A stretch of 6,730 nt of DNA from Streptomyces aureocirculatus (GCF_000720475.1 NZ_JOAP01000104.1:1-6730); one strand, 5' to 3'; shown: positions 1 through 5,384, numbered from the stretch's first letter. Notes: generated by a model not told the origin, from the letters alone. Numbers and translations are program-made.

Positions 1-13
1 CCCGTAGCGTCCG

Positions 14-445
14 TCACCAGGCGATGCTTGCTGCCCGCCCTGCCCCGGCCGACGGGGCTTCGTCCCGTCTTGGCTCCCCCTTCAACGCCCGGATGTGGGA
101 GCCGTCGACGGCTGCCCGGGAGAAGTCCAGGGCGTTCGCGCCGCGGAGCTTGGCAAGGAGGACCTCGTGCAGCCGCGGCCATACACCGGCCTCGGTCCAC
201 TCCGCCAGGCGGCGCCAGCAGGTCATGCCCGATCCGAAGCCGAGCTCCTGCGGCAGGTGTTCCCAGGCGATCCCGGTATGCAGCACAAACAGGATGCCCT
301 GGAACACCAGCCGGTTCGGATGCCGTCTGCGTCCCGGATGCCGAATCCGTCGCTCAACCCTGGGCAGCAGCGGCTCGACCACCGCCCACAACTCGTCGTC
401 AACTTCCCACGGCTTCGGCCGAGCCACCCCACACCCCCGGATCAT
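14..445 (-). CDS. IS5-family transposase, N-terminal reading frame (frameshifted; continues off window)
   Basis: This is the first part of a DDE transposase that would cut and join the ends of the insertion sequence. The N-terminal region (about residues 10-100, with PKPWEVDDELW and WEHLP) matches the DUF4096 domain common in Streptomyces IS5-family elements. The first catalytic aspartate is in AVDGSH, residues 112-117. At residues 122-123 (Lys-Gly, on a run of five G on the minus strand at 80-76) this frame becomes atypical and stops after 143 residues. The overlapping frame resumes family-like sequence (GGAKTGRSP, then GSKHRLVTDATG) and stays open to the edge. The two frames are related by a -1 shift. 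ATG at 445 is the longest start; GTG at 427 is a good alternative because family proteins begin near ARPKPW. The shift may be programmed, as in the IS427 group, or a mutation. Confidence 0.85.
   Translation of the reverse strand: MIRGCGVARPKPWEVDDELWAVVEPLLPRVERRIRHPGRRRHPNRLVFQGILFVLHTGIAWEHLPQELGFGSGMTCWRRLAEWTEAGVWPRLHEVLLAKLRGANALDFSRAAVDGSHIRALKGEPRRDEAPSAGAGRAASIAW
76..82 (-). other. Candidate -1 frameshift site in the IS5-family transposase
   Basis: On the minus strand the sequence reads TTG AAG GGG GAG in the first frame. Slipping back one base on the five-G run gives AAG GGG GGA GCC, which restores the family-like continuation (Lys-Gly-Gly-Ala). Two-frame transposases joined by frameshifting are known in the IS427 group of IS5. 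The slip site and the restored frame are seen directly; that it is used in the cell is inference. Confidence 0.5.
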
Positions 446-494
446 CAGTCCCGGAGAGATCCAACCACCTCGAAGATCATTTCGTTAGGAGTTC

Positions 495-700
495 TTACGC
501 GACACACTCGCCTACGGAATCCGGGCAATGTGGGTAATGATCTGTCGCTACGCAGCTGCACGCCGCGACCTTGCGCGCCCGCCGCGAACACCGCACCGGC
601 GCCATCGCCTGAACTCTTCTGGTGGTACCGGCTCGGCTCCACCTGGGACCTGATCCCTGCATACCGCACCGCGCGCGGCCTGACCGGCCAGGGCGCCTGA
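495..700 (+). pseudogene. Possible decayed coding remnant beside the insertion sequence
   Basis: The interval 446-785 has no confident gene. Protein-like stretches occur in three successive frames: 495-578 reads as a hydrophobic then basic segment containing LAYGIRAMWVMICRY; 577-612 reads RREHRTGAIA and stops; 611-700 reads ELFWWYRLGSTWDLIPAY and ends at TGA 698-700 with strongly GC-biased third positions. This could be the end of one gene cut by the insertion sequence and degraded by indels, or chance. An alternative short frame from GTG 530 to 700 (56 residues) has no convincing ribosome binding site. No family is recognised. Confidence 0.2.
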
Positions 701-764
701 CACCCCAACCCCCTTACGGCGCGCACTGCACCTGGGCGGGGCGTCCACGGTCACGGAACCCGAA

Positions 765-785
765 CCAACCCGAGGAGAACCCCGC
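765..785 (+). promoter_or_regulatory. Leader with ribosome binding site and shared CAACCC motif
   Basis: GAGGAG at 772-777 lies 8 bases before the ATG at 786 and fixes that start. The bases just upstream (CCAACCCGAGGAGAAC) closely resemble the leaders at 1635-1649 and 3159-3170, where CAACCC also abuts the Shine-Dalgarno sequence. No -10/-35 promoter was convincing in 700-785. Confidence 0.55.
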
Positions 786-1541
786 ATGTCCACGTTCACC
801 GCACGCCCCAGCCTCACCAAGACGCGCCCCGCGTACGACAGCCACACCGGCGCGATGCTCCGTGACGCACTCCAAGCACTCGGGATCGTGCACCACGTCG
901 ATAAGCCGTGGCACGGCCTGCCCACGGAGTATGTAGTGTGCAGCGTGCCGGGGCGTGCGCGGGTGCGGATTCACTGTGTGGCCGACCCGTCTGCCCGCAC
1001 CCCGGAGGGGTGCCGGTTCGCCGATCACTACGACCTGCCCACGGTCGCGCTATGGGCCGTGGCCGCCACGGTCACCGACGACGAGTCAACCCGGTTCGTG
1101 TTCAACGGGTTTGGTGACGAGCGCAAGCCCAGGGCGAGCGCGGGCATGCAGGCCGGGCAGTGCGCTGCCGTCGTGGCCGACCACTTCGGGCTGACGCTGC
1201 CGGAGCCGAAGCACACCTGTCTGCACTGCGCGCGCGTTATCGAGTGGATCGAGGCCGATGGGCTGGGCGCTTGGTACGACTCGTCCAGATGGATCGGGTG
1301 CGTCAGTGGCGAGAGCCTGCACGCCCCGGAGCCGCTGTGCGGCTGGTGCGAGGACTACGGGCTTATCGAGATCTTCGACGACTCCACCGATGCCCTGAAG
1401 GGGCACACCACGTGCGACAACGCGCCGTGTGTCGCCCGGCGCATCATGCGCAGCGATCAGGCCGAGCGCGAGCGCCAGGCAGCGCAGGTGCAGGCCGCCG
1501 CACACGAGTGCACCGGCCCCCTGTGCTGCTCCCCGTTCTAA
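786..1541 (+). CDS. Cys-rich hypothetical protein, probable zinc-binding
   Basis: A 251-residue soluble protein with no signal peptide or membrane segment. ATG 786 is preceded by GAGGAG at 8 bases. The first ~135 residues have no recognised domain. The second half carries paired cysteines: C145-x2-C148 (HTCLHC), C185-x2-C188 (LCGWC), C210-x4-C215 (TTCDNAPC) and C242, C247, C248 close to the C-terminus. The first two CxxC pairs, about 36 residues apart, resemble a zinc ribbon; the last ones may form a second metal site. Residues 222-240 are a charged Gln/Ala/Arg-rich stretch likely to be helical. Third positions are strongly GC throughout, so the gene looks intact. It is followed by a 115-base spacer with a hairpin. 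Zinc binding is inferred from cysteine spacing; a nucleic-acid-related role is only a guess. Confidence 0.85.
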   Translation: MSTFTARPSLTKTRPAYDSHTGAMLRDALQALGIVHHVDKPWHGLPTEYVVCSVPGRARVRIHCVADPSARTPEGCRFADHYDLPTVALWAVAATVTDDESTRFVFNGFGDERKPRASAGMQAGQCAAVVADHFGLTLPEPKHTCLHCARVIEWIEADGLGAWYDSSRWIGCVSGESLHAPEPLCGWCEDYGLIEIFDDSTDALKGHTTCDNAPCVARRIMRSDQAERERQAAQVQAAAHECTGPLCCSPF

Positions 1542-1551
1542 CCCTCATGGC

Positions 1552-1609
1552 GCCCTCGACCCTGCGACGAGTGCGGGCGGGTCGGCCGGTTCGAGACCGG
1601 CCGGGGGCA
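1552..1609 (+). other. tRNA-like fold lacking a D arm (candidate)
   Basis: A three-helix fold can be drawn: a 7-bp acceptor-like stem (GCCCTCG 1552-1558 with CGGGGGC 1602-1608, one G-T pair); a 5-bp stem with 7-base loop (1561-1577); and a T-arm-like hairpin with 5-bp stem 1585-1589/1597-1601 and loop TTCGAGA, including the conserved G-C closing pair and TTCGA. A discriminator-like A follows at 1609. There is no room for a D arm, the middle loop lacks the conserved U33, and no CCA follows. It may be a degenerate tRNA or attachment-site remnant, or a chance fold in GC-rich DNA. It overlaps a simpler 8-bp hairpin. Confidence 0.25.
1583..1603 (+). terminator. Hairpin, possible terminator after the 786 gene
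   Basis: CGGCCGGT (1583-1590) and ACCGGCCG (1596-1603) form a perfect 8-bp stem around the loop TCGAG, 42 bases after the stop codon at 1541. There is no T-run, which is usual for Streptomyces terminators. It competes with the tRNA-like fold at 1552-1609. Confidence 0.45.
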
Positions 1610-1656
1610 CTCAGCACGAACCCGACCACGGCAGCAACCCGAGAGGAACCCCCAGC

Positions 1657-2094
1657 ATGACCACGCAGGCCCGCAGCATCGTCCGGGAGATCGTCACCCG
1701 CTCGTACCGCCGGTACACCCCGACCAACGGCCGTGCGCCGGAGGGAACCGAGTACGGCGTAGACGGCTGGCTGTTCGACCTGCCCGGCGAGACGCTCAAC
1801 GGCCGCCGGTTCCCGCAGCGCACCTATGCGGCGTACCAGGTGACCAGGAGCGCGGGGTGGGTTTGGATGGTGCGCGAAGTCGGTGGCGAGCGGCGCCAGG
1901 TCGGCAGCCACAGCGCCACCCGTAAAGGGCGCTCTCGCGCTCGCGGTCGGCGCGGTTGCCCACGAGCGGGAGAAGACAGCCGCCGTGACGGCCGCGCCGG
2001 TAAGTCGCGACCAGGGCACCCGTGCACACGGCGCCGCGCGGCGTATGGCCGCCGAGGGCGGCGTGCGTTCCCAGGTGCCGGCCAGCATGGATGA
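1657..2094 (+). CDS. Hypothetical protein, 5' part of a frame-broken gene
   Basis: ATG 1657 is preceded by GAGAGGAA (1641-1648). The first 90 residues look genuine: Trp/Tyr-rich, probably beta-rich, with SYRRYTPTNG, GVDGWLFDLPGETLNG and SAGWVWMVREVGGE, and GC-biased third positions. After K90 (AAA 1924-1926) this frame turns Arg-rich with poor third-position bias until TGA 2092-2094, whereas the +1 frame there has clean bias and an Ala/Glu helix-like sequence (GALALAVGAVAHEREKT). The real product therefore most likely continues into the frame that ends at 2803, giving about 381 residues. As given, the sequence encodes a 145-residue protein whose last 55 residues are probably not native. No family recognised. 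Removing one A from 1924-1926 would join the frames. Confidence 0.6.
   Translation: MTTQARSIVREIVTRSYRRYTPTNGRAPEGTEYGVDGWLFDLPGETLNGRRFPQRTYAAYQVTRSAGWVWMVREVGGERRQVGSHSATRKGRSRARGRRGCPRAGEDSRRDGRAGKSRPGHPCTRRRAAYGRRGRRAFPGAGQHG
1918..1930 (+). other. Frame switch (+1) inside the 1657-2803 gene
   Basis: Coding character leaves the 1657 frame and enters the +1 frame within ACCCGTAAAGGGC. Reading CGT AAG GGC, with one base fewer, merges both parts into a single open frame. Candidate causes are a one-base insertion mutation, a sequencing error in the A or G run, or +1 frameshifting. Confidence 0.6.
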
Positions 2095-2803
2095 GCGGTT
2101 AGAGCGGATGCGTGCGGGCCAACTCGCCGCCCTGTCGACCGTCGCGGCAATCCGGATGGCGTACCCGCTCGCCGCTGGGGGCGCCATGCTGCGGCTGATG
2201 ACCGCCGAGGGTGGGACGGCGGAACGCCACATGATCCCGCTCACGGAGCGTGGCCCAGCCGGTCGGGAGAACGACCCGGCCGGGATCTACCTGGAAGCCA
2301 TCACCGACGGCGCGAACACGGAAGGACTGAAGACCGCCGCTGGGTGGCACCTGATGCGGCTTGGCTTCAACTACGCGGGCGGCACAGCCTGGGCGCCGTA
2401 CACCGGCAGCGCGAGCAGCGAGGCGCAGTGGAAGGAGTGGGCACCGATGCTGCCCGACGGGCACCAGTGGCCGCACACGGTGCGCGTCGCCATCACGGCG
2501 ACGGCCGAACACCTCGCCTACATAGACCGCGCGTACGGTCCCGCGCCGGAACTGCCGGACCTTCCGGCCGGTGTGAGCGCGCACCCGTCCGGCCCGCGTT
2601 CCTGGCGGATCTGCTACGCCAACCGCCGGTTCTGGCAGCTCTCCTACCGGCCCCGGATGGGCGGCGACGTGTGGACCCTGTACGCCGACCCGGCCCGTAC
2701 CAAGTCCCTCGCCAGGGCCGCGGGCCCCGGCGAACTCCTCGCCACCATCCCCGCACGTGACGCCGAAGCGCAGGCCCGCGCGGCGGCCCGCAAGGGCTAC
2801 TGA
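2087..2803 (+). CDS. Hypothetical protein, 3' part of the frame-broken gene, possible independent start
   Basis: The frame is open from 1883 and shows coding bias from about 1928 to the TGA at 2801-2803, which argues that it is the continuation of the 1657 gene. In the sequence as given it can also be started at ATG 2087, whose codon overlaps the end of the upstream frame (stop 2092-2094) and which has AGGTG 9 bases upstream, so translational restart is plausible. From 2087 the product is 238 residues. No domain is recognised. It is rich in Trp and Tyr (WKEWAPMLPDGHQWPH, residues 115-130; RSWRICYANRRFWQLSYRP, 171-189), the latter resembling in style the beta-rich N-terminal part. The C-terminus is Ala/Arg-rich. 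The codon for residue 5 is TTA (2099-2101), so in Streptomyces translation would depend on the bldA tRNA. Confidence 0.7.
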   Translation: MDERLERMRAGQLAALSTVAAIRMAYPLAAGGAMLRLMTAEGGTAERHMIPLTERGPAGRENDPAGIYLEAITDGANTEGLKTAAGWHLMRLGFNYAGGTAWAPYTGSASSEAQWKEWAPMLPDGHQWPHTVRVAITATAEHLAYIDRAYGPAPELPDLPAGVSAHPSGPRSWRICYANRRFWQLSYRPRMGGDVWTLYADPARTKSLARAAGPGELLATIPARDAEAQARAAARKGY

Positions 2804-3134
2804 GGCCAGAAGCGCACCAACCAGCATCATCACGGCCGTACCCGTGCCAGCGCGTGGGTCGATGACGGCACTCGGATGACTTCTGCCATCCAGGTCAAGA
2901 ACCTGCGCGGCTTCACCACCCACCCCACCGAAAAGCCTTCGGGATCGTGGATCCGCTCATCCGCTATGCCTGCCCGCCCCCGGCGGCCTGATCGTCGACC
3001 CGTTCGCCGGAAGCGGTGTCGTCCGCGATGCAATCCGCCACTCCGGCCGCCGCTCCATCGCGGTTGAGGGGCGCCAGGACTACTGCGGGAGCATCGTGCG
3101 CCGGCTGTCCGCGCTGACCCTGCCCGCCGTCTGA
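2804..3134 (+). pseudogene. C-terminal remnant of a beta-class site-specific DNA methyltransferase, frameshifted
   Basis: Across three frames the sequence spells the end of an S-adenosylmethionine-dependent DNA methyltransferase. Frame 1 (2804-2937) gives GRTRASAWVDDGTRM and ends in HPTEKP (2921-2938). Frame 2 (2938-2979) gives FGIVDPLIRYACPP. Frame 3 (2982-3134) gives GGLIVDPFAGSG (cofactor motif I; DPFAGSG at 2997-3017), a motif II-like VEG at 3063-3071, and ends at TGA 3132-3134. Each change of frame equals one missing base; the second lies at a run of five C (2977-2981). The order HPTEKP then DPFAGSG is that of the N4-cytosine/N6-adenine beta class, in which the catalytic (D/S)PP(Y/W) motif lies earlier. 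That part is absent: the remnant begins directly after the stop of the 2087 gene. Unless the frameshifts are errors and the missing part lies elsewhere, this is an inactive fragment. Confidence 0.85.
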
Positions 3135-3175
3135 CCCGTCATCCGGATACACGAAACACCAACCCAGGAGCAGTC

Positions 3176-3451
3176 GTGACCGACCGCCCGACCGGCCTTG
3201 ACGCCGCCCTCCGCAACGCCGCCGACCTCGGCGAAACGCAGTGGACCCCAGACCCCAACGGCCCCGGCATCTGCTCTCTTCTCGCACTGGCCGCCCCCAG
3301 CGACGGCCGCCGTCCCGACGAGACAGACTTGTGGGACGCCGTCGTCACCCACCTCGACGAAGAGCTGACCGTGACCTGGGAGCAGTGCCCCGGGCGGACC
3401 CGCGGTGACGTGGCGGCCATGCTCCGTGCCGCCGCCGCCTCGTCCGCATGA
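3176..3451 (+). CDS. Small hypothetical protein (91 aa)
   Basis: GTG 3176 is preceded by CAGGAG (3165-3170) at a 5-base spacing, within a leader sharing CAACCC with two other genes. The product is acidic and soluble, with no signal or membrane segment: an N-terminal helix-like part (LDAALRNAADLGE), a Pro/Gly linker, then an alternating segment ending in a basic helix (RGDVAAMLRAAAASSA). Two isolated cysteines, no motif. No family is recognised; it resembles in size and style the small cargo genes of actinomycete mobile elements. Third-position GC bias is consistent along its length, so it appears intact. It is followed within 9 bases by a strong hairpin, so its transcript probably ends there. 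Confidence 0.75.
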   Translation: MTDRPTGLDAALRNAADLGETQWTPDPNGPGICSLLALAAPSDGRRPDETDLWDAVVTHLDEELTVTWEQCPGRTRGDVAAMLRAAAASSA

Positions 3452-3459
3452 CCCGTGAA

Positions 3460-3492
3460 CCGGCCGCCGGTGGCTCGAGCACCGGCGGCCGG
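3460..3492 (+). terminator. Perfect 13-bp hairpin, probable terminator
   Basis: CCGGCCGCCGGTG (3460-3472) and CACCGGCGGCCGG (3480-3492) are perfect reverse complements around the loop GCTCGAG. It starts 8 bases after the stop of the 3176 gene and ends 33 bases before the GTG at 3526. No T-run follows. Its position argues that the next gene starts at 3526 rather than at ATG 3448, which would put the hairpin inside coding sequence. Because it is near-symmetrical, an operator role or action in both directions is possible. Confidence 0.75.
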
Positions 3493-3525
3493 GCCCGCCT
3501 ATCCGATCACAACCTGGAGATCACC

Positions 3526-4164
3526 GTGAACCAGCCCGACGAGTCGTTACCGCCGCCCTACCCGATCGATCCGTCGCTCCCGTCGAACGTCCGGTCGGGC
3601 GACGCCTTTCACGACGAGATGATGGCGAAAGCCGCCGCCGACCAGCAGCAGCGGGCCGCGAAGGATGCTGACCGCACGGGTTTGCTGCGCCGCACCGAGG
3701 CGTACCTGTCCACCCTGCACGGCTCGGTCGCCCGGCACGACAACCTCGGCGCGGACTACGGTTGCTCGGGCTGCGAACTGCGGGACGAGATCCGCACCGC
3801 ACTGGCCGACGGGGAGCCGACCGCCGAGGATCTCGCCGGAGCGGACGCCCCAACCCACCTCTGCTGGGGCCGCAACCATGTCCTGTGGGGCGACGACGGC
3901 ACCGTGACCGTCCTGCTGTCCGGGCTCGACCGTGAGCCGTACTGGCTGGAGTTGGACCCGGAGCGGGCTGCTGTCCTGTGCGAGGATCTCGCCGGGCCCG
4001 AGGGGGAGCCTGCCGCCGACCGGGCCTACGTGCGGGCCCGCCTGTTCGCGCTCATCGCGTCCATCCCCGGCTCCGGCACCTTCGACTGGTGCAGTCCCGC
4101 GCGTGTCCTCCTCGACGAACTGGAGCATCAGCCGACGGTGGCGGTCCTCCTGAAGCACGGGTAG
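3526..4164 (+). CDS. Hypothetical protein with CxxC motif (212 aa)
   Basis: GTG 3526 follows TGGAG (3515-3519) and is preferred over an in-frame ATG at 3448, because the extra 26 residues are low-complexity Gly/Ser/Arg encoded across a perfect hairpin. The protein starts with a Pro-rich segment (residues 5-20), then a charged helical region (30-66), then HDNLGADYGCSGCELRDEI (71-89) holding a CxxC that may bind metal with H71. The second half (about 110-212) looks alpha/beta, with GTVTVLLSGLDREPYWLELD, and has further Cys at 113, 152 and 189. No membrane segment. Residue 8 is encoded by TTA (3547-3549), implying bldA dependence in Streptomyces. The family is not recognised. The next gene begins 7 bases after the stop, so the two are probably co-transcribed. 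Confidence 0.8.
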   Translation: MNQPDESLPPPYPIDPSLPSNVRSGDAFHDEMMAKAAADQQQRAAKDADRTGLLRRTEAYLSTLHGSVARHDNLGADYGCSGCELRDEIRTALADGEPTAEDLAGADAPTHLCWGRNHVLWGDDGTVTVLLSGLDREPYWLELDPERAAVLCEDLAGPEGEPAADRAYVRARLFALIASIPGSGTFDWCSPARVLLDELEHQPTVAVLLKHG

Positions 4165-4170
4165 GCCACG

Positions 4171-4571
4171 GTGCGCGCCGCCGTTCTGCGAGAGGCCGCC
4201 GACGCGGTGGCCGCCGATACGGAGATCCACATCCGGTATGGCTCTGTGACCGACTACGCGAGCGGCATGCGGTGCTGTTGCGCCGCATGGCCGACGAGGC
4301 ACGGCAGGGCGAAGCGCACCCAGCCGAGCACACGTGGGCCGCTGAGTTGCGCGACCCGCTTGCTGGCGAGTGGGTGCCCGGCACCCGGTACATCGACCGC
4401 GTCATGGCCGCGAACGCCCTGGCTCACGCCAAGCGCATTGCGCCTACATGGAAGGACGGCACACCCACCGAACCCCGCCTCGTCCGCGCGACCACCACGT
4501 ACACCGTCGAAACCGGGCCTGCCGTCTTGCCCGCACCGTCGCGACCCTTGGGAATGCGGAAGCTGGCCTGA
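4171..4571 (+). pseudogene. Small hypothetical gene broken by a -1 frameshift
   Basis: GTG 4171, 7 bases after the previous stop and behind GTAGG (4161-4165), begins MRAAVLREAADAVAADTE, a helical opening often seen in small Streptomyces phage and plasmid proteins. Sense is clear to about residue 34 (CGG 4270-4272). Beyond that the frame becomes Cys/Arg/Pro-rich, while the frame one base back continues with LLRRMADEARQGEAHPAEH, EWVPGTRYIDRVMAANALAH and ends at TGA 4569-4571. One base appears to be missing between about 4262 and 4275, within GGCATGCGGTG. Restored, the product would be about 134 residues: two helical parts around a Gly/Pro/Trp turn. The phrase LRRMADEA is a frequent C-terminal motif in such proteins. 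Function unknown. Confidence 0.65.
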
Positions 4572-4576
4572 CCCGC

Positions 4577-4783
4577 GTGTACGAGGGAGCCGCCGCCGAA
4601 CCTGACCACGGGCGGGCCCCGAGCATCTACGACCAGAACCGGGTCACGTCCTGGTTCGGCAGCACCGCCACCGAACCCGAGCCGGGGGAGCGGCCCCTTA
4701 TCTGGGCAGACACCCGACCGTGCGGTGGGCCCCTCCTCCTCGTCTCCGATAGCGCCTGCGAGTCGCTGGGACTCGGGCCTTGA
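4577..4783 (+). CDS. Small hypothetical frame (68 aa), perhaps the start of the following gene
   Basis: GTG 4577 begins VYEGAAAEPDHGRAPSIYDQ, continues with VTSWFGSTATEPEPGERPLIW and stops at TGA 4781-4783. Third-position GC bias is high, so it is real coding sequence, but the ribosome binding site is weak (GGAAG about 14 bases upstream); coupling to the preceding gene is possible. The final 15 residues are less convincing. From about 4784 the +1 frame takes over (DRAGFLAGSPNRGART) and runs on into the gene ending at 5375, so these may be two parts of one gene with a one-base insertion near 4770-4785. No family recognised. Confidence 0.5.
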   Translation: MYEGAAAEPDHGRAPSIYDQNRVTSWFGSTATEPEPGERPLIWADTRPCGGPLLLVSDSACESLGLGP

Positions 4784-4859
4784 CCGGGCCGGCTTCCTCG
4801 CAGGCAGCCCCAACCGGGGCGCACGCACGTTGCTTCGCGGCGCACTCGATCGGGCGCCG

Positions 4860-5375
4860 ATGCGTGCCGACAACACCACAGCCCTCGTCGCCGATCTCAC
4901 CCCCGAGGAGCCTCCGAGACACGCCGTCCCTGTCACCTTCCACCGTGTGATCATGCCCGCGCCCACCAGCGAGACCATTTCCGGCTGGCACATCGTCCCC
5001 CCGCCCGACGAAGCCTTCGACCCGGCGGCGGTGCGTCTCACTCCGGTCGGTCAAGTGCAGGCCGGGGACACGGTTATGGGTACTGTGCAGGCCCAGCACG
5101 ACGGCCTACTGCAGCCGTTGGACCAGGCGCTGTGGATGTCGTACTCCTCCCGCACGTGTAAGCCGCAGACCGGCGAGGCGCGCCCGTTCGACCCTGGACA
5201 CTGCGATCACTGCGCGCACGAGGCATACGTCCGCGGCGTGGGTGCCGGCTCCGGCCACTGGACGGTCGACGGCTGCACCACCTACCAGCCCGACAGCCTC
5301 GTCCTCGTCGTACCTCGCAAGCTCAGATGCCCCTTACCCACCCTTTGTCAGGCCGCGTGTACGGTCGCCGTATAG
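4860..5375 (+). CDS. Hypothetical protein with a Cys/His metal-site-like motif (up to 171 aa)
   Basis: The frame is open from 4725. ATG 4860 is a usable start but lacks a clear Shine-Dalgarno, and coding bias extends back to about 4784, so the true start may be upstream or in the 4577 frame. The protein contains SGWHIVPPPDEAFDPAAVRL (41-60), a beta-like VGQVQAGDTVMG (63-74), then DPGHCDHCAHEAYVRGVGAG (111-130) with a C-x2-C-x-H cluster that with C100 could bind zinc, then CTTYQPDSLVLVVPRKL. From residue 156 the tail (CPLPTLCQAACTVAV) uses AGA, TTA, CTT and TGT, unlike the rest, suggesting non-native tail sequence or another frame change near 5322. Stop TAG 5373-5375 overlaps the GGAG of the next gene. 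Family unknown. Confidence 0.65.
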   Translation: MRADNTTALVADLTPEEPPRHAVPVTFHRVIMPAPTSETISGWHIVPPPDEAFDPAAVRLTPVGQVQAGDTVMGTVQAQHDGLLQPLDQALWMSYSSRTCKPQTGEARPFDPGHCDHCAHEAYVRGVGAGSGHWTVDGCTTYQPDSLVLVVPRKLRCPLPTLCQAACTVAV

Positions 5376-5384
5376 GAGAACCTG

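Larger units (their letters stand above)
1..500 (-). mobile_element. IS5-family insertion sequence, one end only
   Basis: The transposase reading frame on the minus strand identifies an IS5-family element whose upstream end lies to the right, somewhere in about 446-500, and whose remainder lies beyond position 1. The right boundary is approximate: the other terminal inverted repeat and the target-site duplication are outside the window, so the terminus cannot be fixed by matching. The sequence between 446 and 500 is less GC-rich than its surroundings, as expected of an IS end. The element is inserted next to, and may have cut into, the remnant at 495-700. Confidence 0.7.

Noticed and set aside
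1516..1609. Full-length class II tRNA using GCCCCCT at 1516-1522 as the acceptor strand
   Set aside because: The last acceptor pair fails, no D-loop GG or acceptable anticodon arm is present, and it would overlap the cysteine-coding end of the 786 gene.
1444..2244. Minus-strand open frame (266 codons)
   Set aside because: It spans the spacer and two unrelated plus-strand frames; composition is Ala/Arg/Pro-rich and looks like an antisense shadow.
2099..2923. Long minus-strand open frame (274 codons) opposite the 2087 gene
   Set aside because: It mirrors the plus-strand codon bias of high-GC DNA, lacks a good ribosome binding site and crosses from the 2087 gene into the methyltransferase remnant.
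3448..3525. ATG 3448 as the start of the 3526 gene
   Set aside because: The added residues are low complexity and encoded through a perfect hairpin, while GTG 3526 has a well-placed TGGAG.
3547..4302. Minus-strand open frame (251 codons)
   Set aside because: Antisense shadow of the 3526 gene and the next; no start signal and no recognisable protein features.
4759..4775. 6-bp hairpin CGAGTC-GCTGG-GACTCG
   Set aside because: Short, no extension of the stem, inside a probable coding region; common by chance at this GC content.
4424..5041. Minus-strand open frame (205 codons)
   Set aside because: Antisense to three plus-strand frames; no family-like features.
5345..5376. Promoter-like TTGTCA and TATAGG before the 5385 gene
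   Set aside because: The spacing of 20 bases is too long, the -10 lacks the final T, and it overlaps the ribosome binding site.
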